A stretch of DNA of 64,000 nucleotides from Bacteroides sp. MSB163. GTDB taxonomy: Bacteria > Bacteroidota > Bacteroidia > Bacteroidales > Bacteroidaceae. The stretch is from assembly GCF_036416795.1 (NCBI RefSeq), contig NZ_CP143867.1, forward strand, positions 3,650,001-3,714,000, written 5' to 3'. The translations under genes and the position numbers were made by a program. The notes beneath the pieces are model-generated. The model worked only from the letters and a program-made list of their open reading frames with translations, did not search any database and had not been told where the DNA came from. Every line of letters begins with the position of its first letter. Position 1 is the first letter of the stretch. Of this stretch, positions 34,267 through 43,423 are shown one piece after another.

Positions 34267-37164
34267 ATGATACGAAAACAACCTTATACCTTCTATGTAC
34301 TCTTCGTTTTTCTCTTTCTGATCCCTTTTGGTAAAGTGTTTGCCGGTTGGAACAACTTCATTGTAAACTTTGATAAAAGCCTTTATGGGAAAGGTCCCCA
34401 GACTTGGCAAATAGCTCCTTATGATGACCATTGGGTGTATTTTGCCAATAAAAACGGTATGGTGCAATTTGATGGTAATGTGTGGAAAGTATTTCCGTTA
34501 AATAACTTTTCGGATGTACGTTCCGTATTGGCATCCACTATTCAGAAAAGAATCTATGCCGGTGGTATTAATGAATTTGGCTATTACGAACCGGCAAAAG
34601 ACGGCGAGTTGATTTACCACTGCATGTCCGATACGCTTGACAACTCTGTCCGTATGCTTGGCAATGTGTGGGGAATCCATGAGGCGGATAATATCCTTTA
34701 TATACAAGGAGATGACCGTGTAGTGAAATATCTGAATGGAAAATATACCGCCATCGAAATGAATGCCAAGATCGACTGTTCCAATATGGTGAATGGTATC
34801 CTCTATATAGGTACCGATCGTGGTGTGTGGGTATTGGTCGGAAATACTTTCTTTCCATTGCAGGGTGCGGATTCCTTGGCTTCCAATCGTATCCGTGGAA
34901 TCATTCCACATAAGGGTGGAGGAATCATCATCGTGACGGCATATGACGGTCTGTTTTATTATAATGGTCGTACCATTGTTCCTTTTATTACCGGTGCAGA
35001 GGACTTTATGCGTGAGAACGAAGTTTTTTGTGTGGCTGCTCAAGATGATAAGATAGCTTTGGGAACTATTCATAAAGGCTTATTACTAATAGATTGCGCT
35101 ACCATGGATGTGAAATACTTCAATGAGAATAACGGGCTGCGTAATAATACGGTGCTTTCCGTTGCCTTCGACGGCCAGGGAAATCTGTGGGCGGGCTTGG
35201 ATAGTGGTATTGATCATGTTTGTCTGAGCTCTCCTTTTACCAATTTGTATTCATATCCTTATTCTTACGGTACGGGCTATGCGGCGGCTGTTGAGAATGG
35301 CTATTTGTATCTGGGTACCAATCGGGGACTTTATTATACTTCTTATCCGGTGAAGCTGAACGGTAGTTTACCGGATATTCATCCCGTTCCTCAATCCAGT
35401 GGTCAGGTGTGGAACCTTTGTAAAATTGGTGATGATCTGTTTTGTCTTCATGACCGGGGTATCTTCCAGATTAAAGGCACGAGTATACATCGAATCACGG
35501 ATATTACGGGTGCCTGGTGCTGTCAAGAGGTTATGGGGCGACCCGATCGTATGTTTGTAGGGGTGTATAATGGCATTTATCTTTTGGAGAAGAAAGCGGG
35601 CGAATGGCATATGCTTTGTAAGATCGAAGGATTTGTTGATTCAAGCCGTTTGTTTGAGCAGGAGTCTGCCAGGATTCTATGGGTTCATAATTCCGGCATT
35701 ATCACCCGTGTGGAGTTGAGTGAGGATTTAACCCGTCAGATCAGTGTAAAATCCTATGGTGTGGCAGAAGGTTTTCCGGTTGAGCGTGATATTTATGTAG
35801 CTAAAATAGAAGGTCGTGTTTATTTTGCTACTTCCCACGGTATCTATAAATATAATATTCACAAAGATATGATGGAGCCTTGCAACGATATGAATAATTT
35901 GTTGAATGGCACTGCTCCCTATACGCGTTTATTGGAATATCATGACCGGCTCATCAGTCTGAGCCCTTATGAAATCTGTATAGCTAACCTGGGGACTTAT
36001 AAGAGGGGAGCCAATACCAGTATCAATCCCATTCCCCAGTCTTTGCTTGAGTTGGTGCCAACGTATGCAATTGTTCCTTTATCGGATTCGCTTATGGTGA
36101 TTCCGAATGAAGAGGGATTTGCCCTGTTCACGATTCCGGCGGTGAAGTACCGGCAAGATCTTGCCCATTCCGTATATATCCGGAATATGTATATTACCTA
36201 TCCTAAAGATTCTTTGATATATACAGCTAATTTTCTTGGAAAGAAGCCATCCCTCGCTATTAACTATACCTCCAATTCGGTTAGGTTCGATTATAGTCTT
36301 TCTTTTTTTGCTTTTGGAGGAGATGATATTCGTTTTCAGTATCGTTTGAATGAAGGAACCTGGTCGGACTATACCACTGTGTATACCAAGGAGTATAGTA
36401 ATCTGTCCGAAGGTGATTATACTTTTGAAGTAAAAGCCATTTATCCGGACGGTACTACTTCATTGGATGAACTTTCTTTCTGTATTCTTCCGCCTTGGTA
36501 TCGCAGTGTGCCCGCCTATGTCTTCTATTTCGTCCTTATGTTGTTGGGAGTCTGGTATATTTACCGCTGGGATGATGTGCGTGTGAAGCGTAAGAAAGAG
36601 CAGGCTGTTGTAGAAAAAGATAAAGAACTGCATGAAATGGAGAAGGAGTTTGAGGCTGAAAAATCCCGGCGCGAAAAACAAATAATGCAATTGGAAAAAG
36701 AAAAGTTGGAATATGATTTACAGCATAAGAGTCAGGAGATGGCTAACCTGATGATAAACTTTGTCCGTAAAAACGAGATGTTGACGGAGATCAAATCGGA
36801 AATTTTCAAAGTGGCTTCCTCTCTGAAAGGGGAGGGGGCTCGTGAAGGTAAGCAACTCCTTTTGATTATAAATGGTAAAATTGACTCTAACATCCAAAGT
36901 GATGAAGTTCTGAAACGCATCGAAGATCAGTTTGATTTGATTCATAACAACTTTATGAAACGCCTTCATGCTCGTCATCCTGATCTCTCTGATAATGAGC
37001 GTATGATGTGTGCTTATCTGAAAATGAATCTTTCCACTAAAGAGATTGCTCCTTTACTGAATATCTCTGTTCGTGGTGTTGAAACTATCCGCTACCGGTT
37101 GCGTAAAAAGTTTGCTTTGGAGCGTGAGGATAGTTTGACGGATTATTTAAGTAATAAGTTGTAA
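34267..37164 (+). CDS. Membrane one-component regulator: periplasmic propeller, Y_Y_Y domain, LuxR-type HTH
   Basis: The 965 residues have a signal peptide (FVLFVFLFLIPFGKVFAG as core). A two-component-propeller sensor covers about 30-640 with repeats such as NNTVLSVAFDGQGNLWAGLD. A triple-Tyr (Y_Y_Y) domain lies at about 670-745. One membrane helix (AYVFYFVLMLLGVWYIY) is at about 750-768. A long coiled coil (about 775-860) leads to a C-terminal GerE/LuxR-like HTH (LSTKEIAPLLNISVRGVETIRYRLRKK). The kinase domain of hybrid two-component systems is missing: sensor and DNA-binding parts sit in one chain. Periplasmic ligand sensing is inferred; no utilisation genes adjoin it. Confidence 0.88.
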   Translation: MIRKQPYTFYVLFVFLFLIPFGKVFAGWNNFIVNFDKSLYGKGPQTWQIAPYDDHWVYFANKNGMVQFDGNVWKVFPLNNFSDVRSVLASTIQKRIYAGGINEFGYYEPAKDGELIYHCMSDTLDNSVRMLGNVWGIHEADNILYIQGDDRVVKYLNGKYTAIEMNAKIDCSNMVNGILYIGTDRGVWVLVGNTFFPLQGADSLASNRIRGIIPHKGGGIIIVTAYDGLFYYNGRTIVPFITGAEDFMRENEVFCVAAQDDKIALGTIHKGLLLIDCATMDVKYFNENNGLRNNTVLSVAFDGQGNLWAGLDSGIDHVCLSSPFTNLYSYPYSYGTGYAAAVENGYLYLGTNRGLYYTSYPVKLNGSLPDIHPVPQSSGQVWNLCKIGDDLFCLHDRGIFQIKGTSIHRITDITGAWCCQEVMGRPDRMFVGVYNGIYLLEKKAGEWHMLCKIEGFVDSSRLFEQESARILWVHNSGIITRVELSEDLTRQISVKSYGVAEGFPVERDIYVAKIEGRVYFATSHGIYKYNIHKDMMEPCNDMNNLLNGTAPYTRLLEYHDRLISLSPYEICIANLGTYKRGANTSINPIPQSLLELVPTYAIVPLSDSLMVIPNEEGFALFTIPAVKYRQDLAHSVYIRNMYITYPKDSLIYTANFLGKKPSLAINYTSNSVRFDYSLSFFAFGGDDIRFQYRLNEGTWSDYTTVYTKEYSNLSEGDYTFEVKAIYPDGTTSLDELSFCILPPWYRSVPAYVFYFVLMLLGVWYIYRWDDVRVKRKKEQAVVEKDKELHEMEKEFEAEKSRREKQIMQLEKEKLEYDLQHKSQEMANLMINFVRKNEMLTEIKSEIFKVASSLKGEGAREGKQLLLIINGKIDSNIQSDEVLKRIEDQFDLIHNNFMKRLHARHPDLSDNERMMCAYLKMNLSTKEIAPLLNISVRGVETIRYRLRKKFALEREDSLTDYLSNKL

Positions 37165-37204
37165 GGGGACTGTCAACTGTGCTATCCTCATTTAGTCGCT
37201 ATCT

Positions 37205-37534
37205 TTATGCTTTTAATTCGTACTCTTTCACTGCCTTTTCTAGCCTTTCCAAAGGCAATTCTCCCGATTGTCTCCAAAGCTGTTCACCTTTCCTCATTAA
37301 TATAAATGTGGGATACATTTCGATGGTGTAGAAATCAGCAAGGGCACTTTCCTGGTCGATATCTATTTGCACTACTTCGAGGGTTCCTTCCATTGCCTTT
37401 TTAAATTCTTCTACAATAGGCTGCATGCGTTTGCAATGCGGGCACCAGCTTGCGTAAAATTCTGCCATAACCCAGTCTCCATTGGCTAACTTTTCCCTGT
37501 TCCGTTCTTCACGGGCTTCTTTTTTCTCTTCCAT
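37205..37534 (-). CDS. Thioredoxin-family protein
   Basis: This is a 109-residue single-domain thioredoxin fold with the active site FYASWCPHCKRMQPIVEEF (CPHC, about residues 30-33) and the cis-Pro in EMYPTFILMRKG. CPHC is more oxidising than the usual CGPC and is typical of DsbA-like or thioredoxin-like proteins. No signal peptide is present; the N-terminus is a charged helix (EEKKEAREERNREKLA), so a cytoplasmic place is likely. It converges with the large regulator gene. Confidence 0.88.
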   Translation of the reverse strand: MEEKKEAREERNREKLANGDWVMAEFYASWCPHCKRMQPIVEEFKKAMEGTLEVVQIDIDQESALADFYTIEMYPTFILMRKGEQLWRQSGELPLERLEKAVKEYELKA

Positions 37535-37626
37535 GATGGTATGTTTTAAAATGATTGATTATACTCTGAACAATACCAGAAGAAAAAAGTTTCTATCATT
37601 ACAATTATTAATGCTATAAAAATTGC

Positions 37627-37635
37627 TACTTTTGT
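37627..37635 (+). promoter_or_regulatory. -7 box of the antiporter gene
   Basis: TACTTTTGT matches the consensus, 27 bp before the antiporter start. Confidence 0.6.
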
Positions 37636-37662
37636 AAGCAAAAACACGAAAGGACAAATAAT

Positions 37663-39933
37663 ATGTCACACTTGGCTACTTTAATAAACGATTTGGCGTT
37701 GATCTTGATTTGTGCAGGAATCATGACGCTATTGTTCAAGAAACTGAAACAGCCGTTGGTGTTGGGGTATGTAGTGGCAGGTTTTCTGGCCAGTCCGCAT
37801 ATGCCATATACCCCCTCGGTGATGGATACGGCTAATATACAGACTTGGGCGGATATCGGTGTAATATTCCTTTTGTTCGCACTGGGACTGGAATTTAGTT
37901 TCAAGAAAATTGTAAAAGTTGGTGGAGCGGCTATCATTGCTGCCTGTACCATCATATTCTGTATGATTCTTTTGGGAATAACCGTCGGTACGGGCTTTGG
38001 CTGGCAGCGTATGGACAGTATTTTCCTGGGAGGTATGATTGCCATGTCTTCCACTACCATTATTTATAAAGCGTTCGATGATTTGGGAATGCGTAAGAAG
38101 CAATTCACCGGATTGGTGCTTAGCGTTCTGATATTGGAAGATATTCTTGCTATTGTCTTGATGGTGATGCTGTCTACCATGGCGGTAAGGCATAATTTTG
38201 AAGGTTCGGAAATGCTGGAAAGTATCGGAAAACTGCTCTTCTTCCTGATACTTTGGTTTGTAGTTGGTATCTACCTGATACCCGAATTGCTGAAGCGATG
38301 TCGTAAGTTGATGAATGAAGAAACACTGCTTATTGTCTCTCTTGGACTTTGTTTCGGTATGGTGGTTATGGCTGCTCATACGGGTTTCTCTGCTGCATTC
38401 GGAGCTTTTATCATGGGTTCCATTCTTGCTGAAACGGTTGAGGCTGAGAGTATAGAACGGTTAGTGAAACCGGTGAAAGATCTTTTTGGTGCCGTATTCT
38501 TCGTGTCGGTAGGTATGATGGTGGATCCTGCAATGATTGTGGAATATGCATTTCCTATCATTGTAATAACACTGGCTGTTATTCTGGGACAGTCCTTGTT
38601 CGGTACGCTGGGTGTGCTGTTGGCGGGGCAGCCTTTGAAGACGGCTATGCAATGCGGTTTCAGTTTAACTCAGATTGGTGAGTTTGCTTTTATTATCGCA
38701 TCGTTGGGGGTGTCGCTCCATGTGACGAGTGATTTTCTGTATCCTATTGTGGTGGCAGTTTCGGTTATTACCACCTTTCTTACTCCCTATATGATTCGCT
38801 TTGCCGAGCCAGCTTCAAATTTTGTTGATACTCATTTGCCGGCAAAGTGGAAAAACTTTCTGTTGCATTACTCATCCGGTTCACAGACTATGAATCATGA
38901 GAGCCTGTGGAAGAAGTTTATTTTGGCTTTGATGCGAATCACTATTGTCTATTCCATAGTGAGCATTGCGGTTGTTGCGTTAGCTTTCCGCTTTCTCGTT
39001 CCGTTGCTTTTGGAACATATACCCGGAATCTGGGGGAAGCTGCTTGCCGCTTTCCTTACTATTCTGTTTATTGCTCCATTCCTGCGGGCCATTATGATAA
39101 AAAAGAATCATTCGGCTGAATTTATAACTTTATGGAAGGATAGTCGGGGAAATCGTGCACCGTTGGTAGCTACAATCGTTATACGTATTCTGATAGCCGT
39201 ATCTTTTGTGATGTTTGTGATAGCAGGCTTGTTTGAAGTCTCTGTTGGTTTATTGTTGGGTGTGGCTGTTTTATTGGTTACGATGATGATATTGTCCCGG
39301 CAACTGAAGAAACAGTCTATCATGATAGAGCGGAAATTCTTCCAGAATCTGCGTTATCGCGATATGCGGGCCGAGTATATGGGAGAGAAGAAACCGGAAT
39401 ATGCAGGACGTTTGTTGTCCCGTGACTTGCATCTGGCGGATTTCGAAATCTCCGGTGAATCGGCATGGGCGGGAAAGACGTTGCTGGAGCTTAATTTTGG
39501 AAAACAATTTGGCGTACATGTCGTCTCTATTCTTCGCGGAAGGAAGCGGATCAATATACCGGGAGCTTCCGTAAGGCTTTTTCCGGAAGATAAGATTCAG
39601 GTCATAGGTACAGATGAAGAACTGAACCAGTTTGGTACCGAAATGGAGAAAGCTTCTGCTCTAGATATGAATGTAGTTGAAAAGAGTGAAACTATTCTGC
39701 GTCAGTTCCGCGTGGATGCGCAATCAGAATTTCTGGACAAGACGATGCGTGAATCCGGTATTCGTGAGAAGTATCATTGCCTTATAGTAGGGGTGGAGAG
39801 AGGAGAAGAAGCCTTGCATGCTCCCGATGCGCATGAGCCGTTTATGGAGGACGATGTGGTATGGGTAGTGGGAGAAAAAGCCGATGTGTATAAATTAGTC
39901 GGCCAAAAGAATGAAAATATCGACATGGAATAA
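37663..39933 (+). CDS. Kef/CPA2-type cation:proton antiporter with two RCK_C domains
   Basis: The 756-residue membrane protein exchanges monovalent cations (K+ or Na+) for protons. The first 380 residues form a 12-13-helix antiporter domain (DLALILICAGIMTLLFKK, GVIFLLFALGLEFSFKK). Further helices lie at about 420-545. Two C-terminal RCK_C/TrkA-C ligand-binding domains follow, at about 580-660 (VSILRGRKRINIPGASVRLF) and 675-750. No Rossmann TrkA-N domain lies between, so gating by a small ligand such as a nucleotide at RCK_C is likelier than NAD control. Ion preference cannot be told. Confidence 0.88.
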   Translation: MSHLATLINDLALILICAGIMTLLFKKLKQPLVLGYVVAGFLASPHMPYTPSVMDTANIQTWADIGVIFLLFALGLEFSFKKIVKVGGAAIIAACTIIFCMILLGITVGTGFGWQRMDSIFLGGMIAMSSTTIIYKAFDDLGMRKKQFTGLVLSVLILEDILAIVLMVMLSTMAVRHNFEGSEMLESIGKLLFFLILWFVVGIYLIPELLKRCRKLMNEETLLIVSLGLCFGMVVMAAHTGFSAAFGAFIMGSILAETVEAESIERLVKPVKDLFGAVFFVSVGMMVDPAMIVEYAFPIIVITLAVILGQSLFGTLGVLLAGQPLKTAMQCGFSLTQIGEFAFIIASLGVSLHVTSDFLYPIVVAVSVITTFLTPYMIRFAEPASNFVDTHLPAKWKNFLLHYSSGSQTMNHESLWKKFILALMRITIVYSIVSIAVVALAFRFLVPLLLEHIPGIWGKLLAAFLTILFIAPFLRAIMIKKNHSAEFITLWKDSRGNRAPLVATIVIRILIAVSFVMFVIAGLFEVSVGLLLGVAVLLVTMMILSRQLKKQSIMIERKFFQNLRYRDMRAEYMGEKKPEYAGRLLSRDLHLADFEISGESAWAGKTLLELNFGKQFGVHVVSILRGRKRINIPGASVRLFPEDKIQVIGTDEELNQFGTEMEKASALDMNVVEKSETILRQFRVDAQSEFLDKTMRESGIREKYHCLIVGVERGEEALHAPDAHEPFMEDDVVWVVGEKADVYKLVGQKNENIDME

Positions 39934-39945
39934 AGATGGAAAGTT

Positions 39946-39954
39946 TATCTTTGT
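39946..39954 (+). promoter_or_regulatory. -7 box of the HIT gene
   Basis: TATCTTTGT matches the consensus, 32 bp before the HIT start codon. Confidence 0.55.
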
Positions 39955-39986
39955 TCCGTAAACATAAATAATAAACCAAGAATATC

Positions 39987-40412
39987 ATGAAAAGTGATCC
40001 GAAAGAATGTCTGTATTGTCAGAATAACGAGACGCTGCACAATCTGATGATTGAGTTTGCCGAACTGAGTGTATCCCGTGTGTTTTTGTTTAAGGAACAA
40101 ACATACAGAGGGCGTTGCCTTGTGTCTTACAAAGACCACGTCAATGATTTGAATGAATTGAGCGATGAAGATCGTAATGCTTTTATGGAGGATGTGGCGC
40201 GTGTGACGCGTGCCATGCAGAAAGCGTTTAATCCCGAAAAGATTAATTATGGTGCATATTCCGATAAGTTGTCACATCTGCACTTTCATCTTGCTCCCAA
40301 ATATGTAGATGGTCCCGATTACGGTGGTATTTTCCAGATGAACCCGGGAAAAGTATACTTAACGGATGCTGAATACAAAGAATTGATTGAGGCTGTGAAG
40401 AAAGAGCTTTGA
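39987..40412 (+). CDS. HIT-family nucleotide hydrolase/transferase
   Basis: This is a 141-residue HIT protein. The catalytic triad motif is LSHLHFHLAPKY (H-x-H-x-H near residues 94-98). The N-terminal CLYCQNNE is a possible zinc site, as in HINT/HIT proteins. The conserved helix-strand core (GRCLVSYKDHVNDLNELSDE) is intact. HIT proteins hydrolyse AMP-lysine, dinucleoside polyphosphates and similar compounds; the substrate is not evident. It is a single gene with its own promoter and a terminator-like hairpin after it. Confidence 0.9.
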   Translation: MKSDPKECLYCQNNETLHNLMIEFAELSVSRVFLFKEQTYRGRCLVSYKDHVNDLNELSDEDRNAFMEDVARVTRAMQKAFNPEKINYGAYSDKLSHLHFHLAPKYVDGPDYGGIFQMNPGKVYLTDAEYKELIEAVKKEL

Positions 40413-40453
40413 TAGTGATTAGGGGTGAGTGATTACTCACCCCTAGTCGCTAA
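40413..40453. terminator. Bidirectional terminator-like hairpin
   Basis: The core AGGGGTGAGT/ACTCACCCCT (10 bp, four-base loop) is extended by weaker pairing to TAGTGA/TCGCTA. It lies between the convergent HIT and oxidoreductase genes. Confidence 0.7.
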
Positions 40454-41440
40454 TTAAAGTTTATTCAGTATTTTGTCCATTGCCCAATTAGTGAGCGTTG
40501 CGCTTGCTCCATCGCAAGTGCAGATGGATTTGCCTAAAAGGTGGTCGACAACGGCTTGGATAAGCGGTTGTTGTACATGTTCCGGATTAGCTACCGGGAT
40601 TTCTTCTCTTCCTTTTTCTGTGTGAAGGGCGATAGGATCGTATGTAAATACAGAGAAACAGATCATTCCTTTGTCTCCTATCACTTCGATGCGGTCTTCG
40701 CGTGCGGAGTCATGCGCTACGAAACACCAGGAGCCACTGCCTACCAATCCGTTATCAAACTGGAAGCATGCACTCAGAGTATCTTCGGCAGGATAAAGCC
40801 CGCCGCGGTTACTTTTATATCCGCTGGCTTCAAGGATACAACCGAACATGTTTTGCAATAAGTCAATCTGATGTGGGGCTAAATCATAGAAATAGCCACC
40901 GCCGGCAATGTCTGGTTGTACACGCCATGGGAGATTCTCCTTGTTGTAATCTAAATCACGGGGGGGCTGGGCAAAACGAATTTGAACGTTGATGACGTTG
41001 CCTATGCTTCCATCCTCTATCAATTCTTTTACTTTGAGGAAGTAGGGCAGATAGCGACGGTAATAAGCCACAAAGCAAGGAACCCCGGTTTCATTGGAGA
41101 TACGGTTGATACGGCAGCACTCTTCGTAGGTTACGGCCATGGGCTTTTCTATATATACAGGCTTACCGGCTTTCATTGCCATGATAGCATAAGTGGCGTG
41201 TGAAGAGGGAGGGGTGGCAATGTAGATAGCGTTCACATCTTCATCGTCAATCAATTCTTGGGCATCATCATACCACTTTGGAATACCTCTTTCCTTAGCA
41301 TAAGCTTTGGCTTTGGCGCCATCGCGACTCATGACAGCAATTACTTCCGAACCTTCCACCTTTTGGAAGGCGGGACCACTTTTATATTTGGTCACTTCTC
41401 CGCAACCAATGAATCCCCATTTAATCTTCTTTTCGCTCAT
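40454..41440 (-). CDS. Gfo/Idh/MocA-family NAD(P)-dependent oxidoreductase
   Basis: The 328 residues have an N-terminal Rossmann domain (KWGFIGCGEVTKYKSGPAF; later IEKPMAVTYEE with the catalytic Lys of the EKP motif near 96). A C-terminal alpha/beta substrate domain follows, with GGGYFYDLAPHQIDLLQNMF, whose YDLAPHQID contains the conserved D-x-x-x-H. Members oxidise or reduce sugars, inositols and related compounds; none is indicated here. The protein has no Tat signal, so it is cytoplasmic. It is followed on the same strand by the S4 and pth genes in the reverse order of position. Confidence 0.9.
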   Translation of the reverse strand: MSEKKIKWGFIGCGEVTKYKSGPAFQKVEGSEVIAVMSRDGAKAKAYAKERGIPKWYDDAQELIDDEDVNAIYIATPPSSHATYAIMAMKAGKPVYIEKPMAVTYEECCRINRISNETGVPCFVAYYRRYLPYFLKVKELIEDGSIGNVINVQIRFAQPPRDLDYNKENLPWRVQPDIAGGGYFYDLAPHQIDLLQNMFGCILEASGYKSNRGGLYPAEDTLSACFQFDNGLVGSGSWCFVAHDSAREDRIEVIGDKGMICFSVFTYDPIALHTEKGREEIPVANPEHVQQPLIQAVVDHLLGKSICTCDGASATLTNWAMDKILNKL

Positions 41441-41468
41441 AATGATGTAATGCGATTATCACTCTTTT

Positions 41469-41888
41469 TTATTCTTCCTCAAAATCGAATTCAAAATCAA
41501 AGTCGTCCATGAATTCGGGAGTTGTAAACTCTTCCAGAGTTCGGCGATCCTTTTTCGTGGGACGACCTGCACCTTTGGCACGGTTTATGAAACCACTGAT
41601 ACGGCTCATCTCCAGCAGTTCATACTGATCGGGAGTCGTAACGTTCTCCATCATTTCCGTAACGAGCTTTGCACCAATACGTTTCTCGATAGCTTGCAAT
41701 ACTTTGAAAGAGTAGGTCACAGGTGGTTTGCGCACTTGTATCACGTCGCCTGGTTTCACTGTACGGGCAGCCTTTGCTAATCCTCCATTGATACTGATGC
41801 GTCCTTTCTTACATGCTTCGGCGGCAATGGTACGTGTCTTGAAAATACGTACAGCCCACATCCATTTATCTATTCTTGCTTCACTCAT
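41469..41888 (-). CDS. S4-domain RNA-binding protein (Hsp15-like)
   Basis: The 139-residue protein opens with the S4 domain (EARIDKWMWAVRIFKTRTIA, then GRISINGGLAKAARTVKPGD, about 3-55). A short middle region follows, and a very acidic tail (DDFDFEFDFEEE). Hsp15 binds stalled 50S subunits carrying peptidyl-tRNA. A position right upstream of pth is absent in operon terms (pth is transcribed first, 40 bp away), but the shared link to peptidyl-tRNA rescue is suggestive. Confidence 0.88.
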   Translation of the reverse strand: MSEARIDKWMWAVRIFKTRTIAAEACKKGRISINGGLAKAARTVKPGDVIQVRKPPVTYSFKVLQAIEKRIGAKLVTEMMENVTTPDQYELLEMSRISGFINRAKGAGRPTKKDRRTLEEFTTPEFMDDFDFEFDFEEE

Positions 41889-41928
41889 ATTGTTTTTTAG
41901 TAGTTGGTAGGAAGTAGTTAACTACTAT

Positions 41929-42492
41929 CTACTTCTTATTAAATTGGTTCATTGTAATATCAATTCCTGCCAGGCAGAAGCTTTTGATTATATCTCCTGC
42001 AGTTTTTAAGCGTTCGTCCATGGTCTTCCAGTCTTCGTCAGTGAAGTGGCCCAGTACATAATCTATCTGACCACCTCGTGGGAACTCGTTGCCGATACCG
42101 AAACGAAGCCGGGCATAGTTCTGTGTGCCCAGGATGGCTGCAATGTGTTTTAGTCCATTGTGTCCGGCGTCGCTACCTTTTCCTTTCAAGCGCAGAGTAC
42201 CAAATGGCAGAGCAAGATCATCTACTATTACTAACACGTTTTCCAATGGAATGTTCTCTTTCTGCATCCAGTATCGCACGGCATTTCCGCTGAGGTTCAT
42301 GAATGTAGAAGGTTTCAGCAGTAAAAGCTGGCGTCCTTTCACGGATAGGGTAGTGGTAAAGCCGTAGCGGCCATCATTGAAAGTGGTCCCTGCTTCTTTT
42401 GCCAATGCATCCACTACCATGAATCCTATATTATGGCGGGTTTCGTGATAGTCAGGACCGATATTTCCTAATCCAACAATTAAGTATTTCAT
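41929..42492 (-). CDS. pth: Peptidyl-tRNA hydrolase
   Basis: Pth recycles peptidyl-tRNA released from stalled ribosomes. The 187 residues contain the N-terminal KYLIVGLGNIGPDYHETRHN with catalytic His20. FMNLSGNAVRYW, LVIVDDLALPFG with the catalytic Asp, and GSDAGHNGLKHI are also present. Length is normal. It precedes the S4 gene on the minus strand and follows rplY across a 215-bp gap rich in inverted repeats. Confidence 0.96.
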   Translation of the reverse strand: MKYLIVGLGNIGPDYHETRHNIGFMVVDALAKEAGTTFNDGRYGFTTTLSVKGRQLLLLKPSTFMNLSGNAVRYWMQKENIPLENVLVIVDDLALPFGTLRLKGKGSDAGHNGLKHIAAILGTQNYARLRFGIGNEFPRGGQIDYVLGHFTDEDWKTMDERLKTAGDIIKSFCLAGIDITMNQFNKK

Positions 42493-42514
42493 TTCTCTGA
42501 GAAATTGTATCTTT

Positions 42515-42597
42515 TCACCACGGGGTTGCGCTGAATTTCACATAGCTTTTTCTTTAATAATATAATTCTATGATGCTCTGTGTAACTCTGTGGTGAA
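42515..42597. repeat. Imperfect inverted repeat between rplY and pth
   Basis: TTCACCAC (about 42515) and GTGGTGAA (about 42590) close an 80-bp element with further partial pairing (GTTGCGC against GTGTAACTC). It looks like a decayed dispersed hairpin and lies in the pth leader. Confidence 0.5.
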
Positions 42598-42612
42598 TAA
42601 TTATAGAAACAA

Positions 42613-42679
42613 GGAACGCGGATTATCACAGCTTTCGCGGATTAATGAAATCTGCGTCTTCTGCGTTAATCCGCGTTCC
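42613..42679. repeat. 13-bp perfect inverted repeat between rplY and pth
   Basis: Arms GGAACGCGGATTA (42613-42625) and TAATCCGCGTTCC (42667-42679) enclose 41 bases that repeat parts of the arm (CGCGGATTAATG, TCTGCGTTAATC). It lies just after the rplY stop and may double as its terminator. Confidence 0.7.
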
Positions 42680-42707
42680 GGAATGTGTCTTCTTGTGAAA
42701 GAGCTGA

Positions 42708-43298
42708 TTAGTTGCCAGCAGCAGCGGCAGCACCTCTTGCAGCACGAGTCAGTTTAACTGCGCATACAACAGCTTCTTTTGCGTTCATCAATTCCAGACC
42801 TTCGAAGCTCAACTCGCCAACTTTAACAGTCTTACCCAGACCCAAGTGAGCAACGTTTACTGTCAGTTTTTCCGGAATAATGTTATATAAAGCTTTTACT
42901 TTTAGCTTACGCATCTGCAATACCAACTTACCACCGGCTTTTACACCTTCTGCCAAACCTTCCATCTGTACAGGAACTTCCATTACGATGGGTTTAGACT
43001 CGTCAATCTGATAGAAGTCAACGTGCAGGATTGTATCTTTTACCGGGTGGAATTGAATATCTTTCATGATAGCGTTGACTTTCTTGCCGTCAATAACCAA
43101 GTCAACTACGTAGATGTGCGGAGTATAAACCAAGTTACGAAGACCATCGGCAGGTACAGTGAAGTGAACATTTTCACCTGCCCCATAGAGTACGCAGGGT
43201 ACACCGTTGTCTTTACGAATCGCTTTCAAAGCTCTTGCTTGTTCCGAAGAACGTTCTGCAATAGTTCTTGCAGTACCTTTTACTTCAATTGATTTCAT
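42708..43298 (-). CDS. rplY: 50S ribosomal protein L25 (general stress protein Ctc type)
   Basis: L25 binds 5S rRNA. The 196 residues are the long, two-domain Ctc form: an N-terminal L25 fold (SIEVKGTARTIAERSSEQAR, then VPCVLYGAGENVHF) and the C-terminal TL5-like beta-domain (MEVPVQMEGLAEGVKAGGKL). The tail is Ala-rich (RAARGAAAAAGN). A minus-strand TACTTTTGC box about 100 bp upstream gives its promoter. Confidence 0.95.
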   Translation of the reverse strand: MKSIEVKGTARTIAERSSEQARALKAIRKDNGVPCVLYGAGENVHFTVPADGLRNLVYTPHIYVVDLVIDGKKVNAIMKDIQFHPVKDTILHVDFYQIDESKPIVMEVPVQMEGLAEGVKAGGKLVLQMRKLKVKALYNIIPEKLTVNVAHLGLGKTVKVGELSFEGLELMNAKEAVVCAVKLTRAARGAAAAAGN

Positions 43299-43396
43299 TT
43301 TTTAATTTTTTGTGTTACTCTAAATTAAGTTATTTTGTTGCTTAATTCACCATCGCACGATGTGGGGTTAGCCACACAATGTTGCAAAAAAGCGGT

Positions 43397-43405
43397 GCAA
43401 AAGTA
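43397..43405 (-). promoter_or_regulatory. -7 box of the rplY promoter
   Basis: Reads TACTTTTGC on the minus strand, a full consensus match. About 100 bases of leader follow before the rplY start. Confidence 0.6.
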
Positions 43406-43423
43406 CAGCTTCTTTTTGAATTA

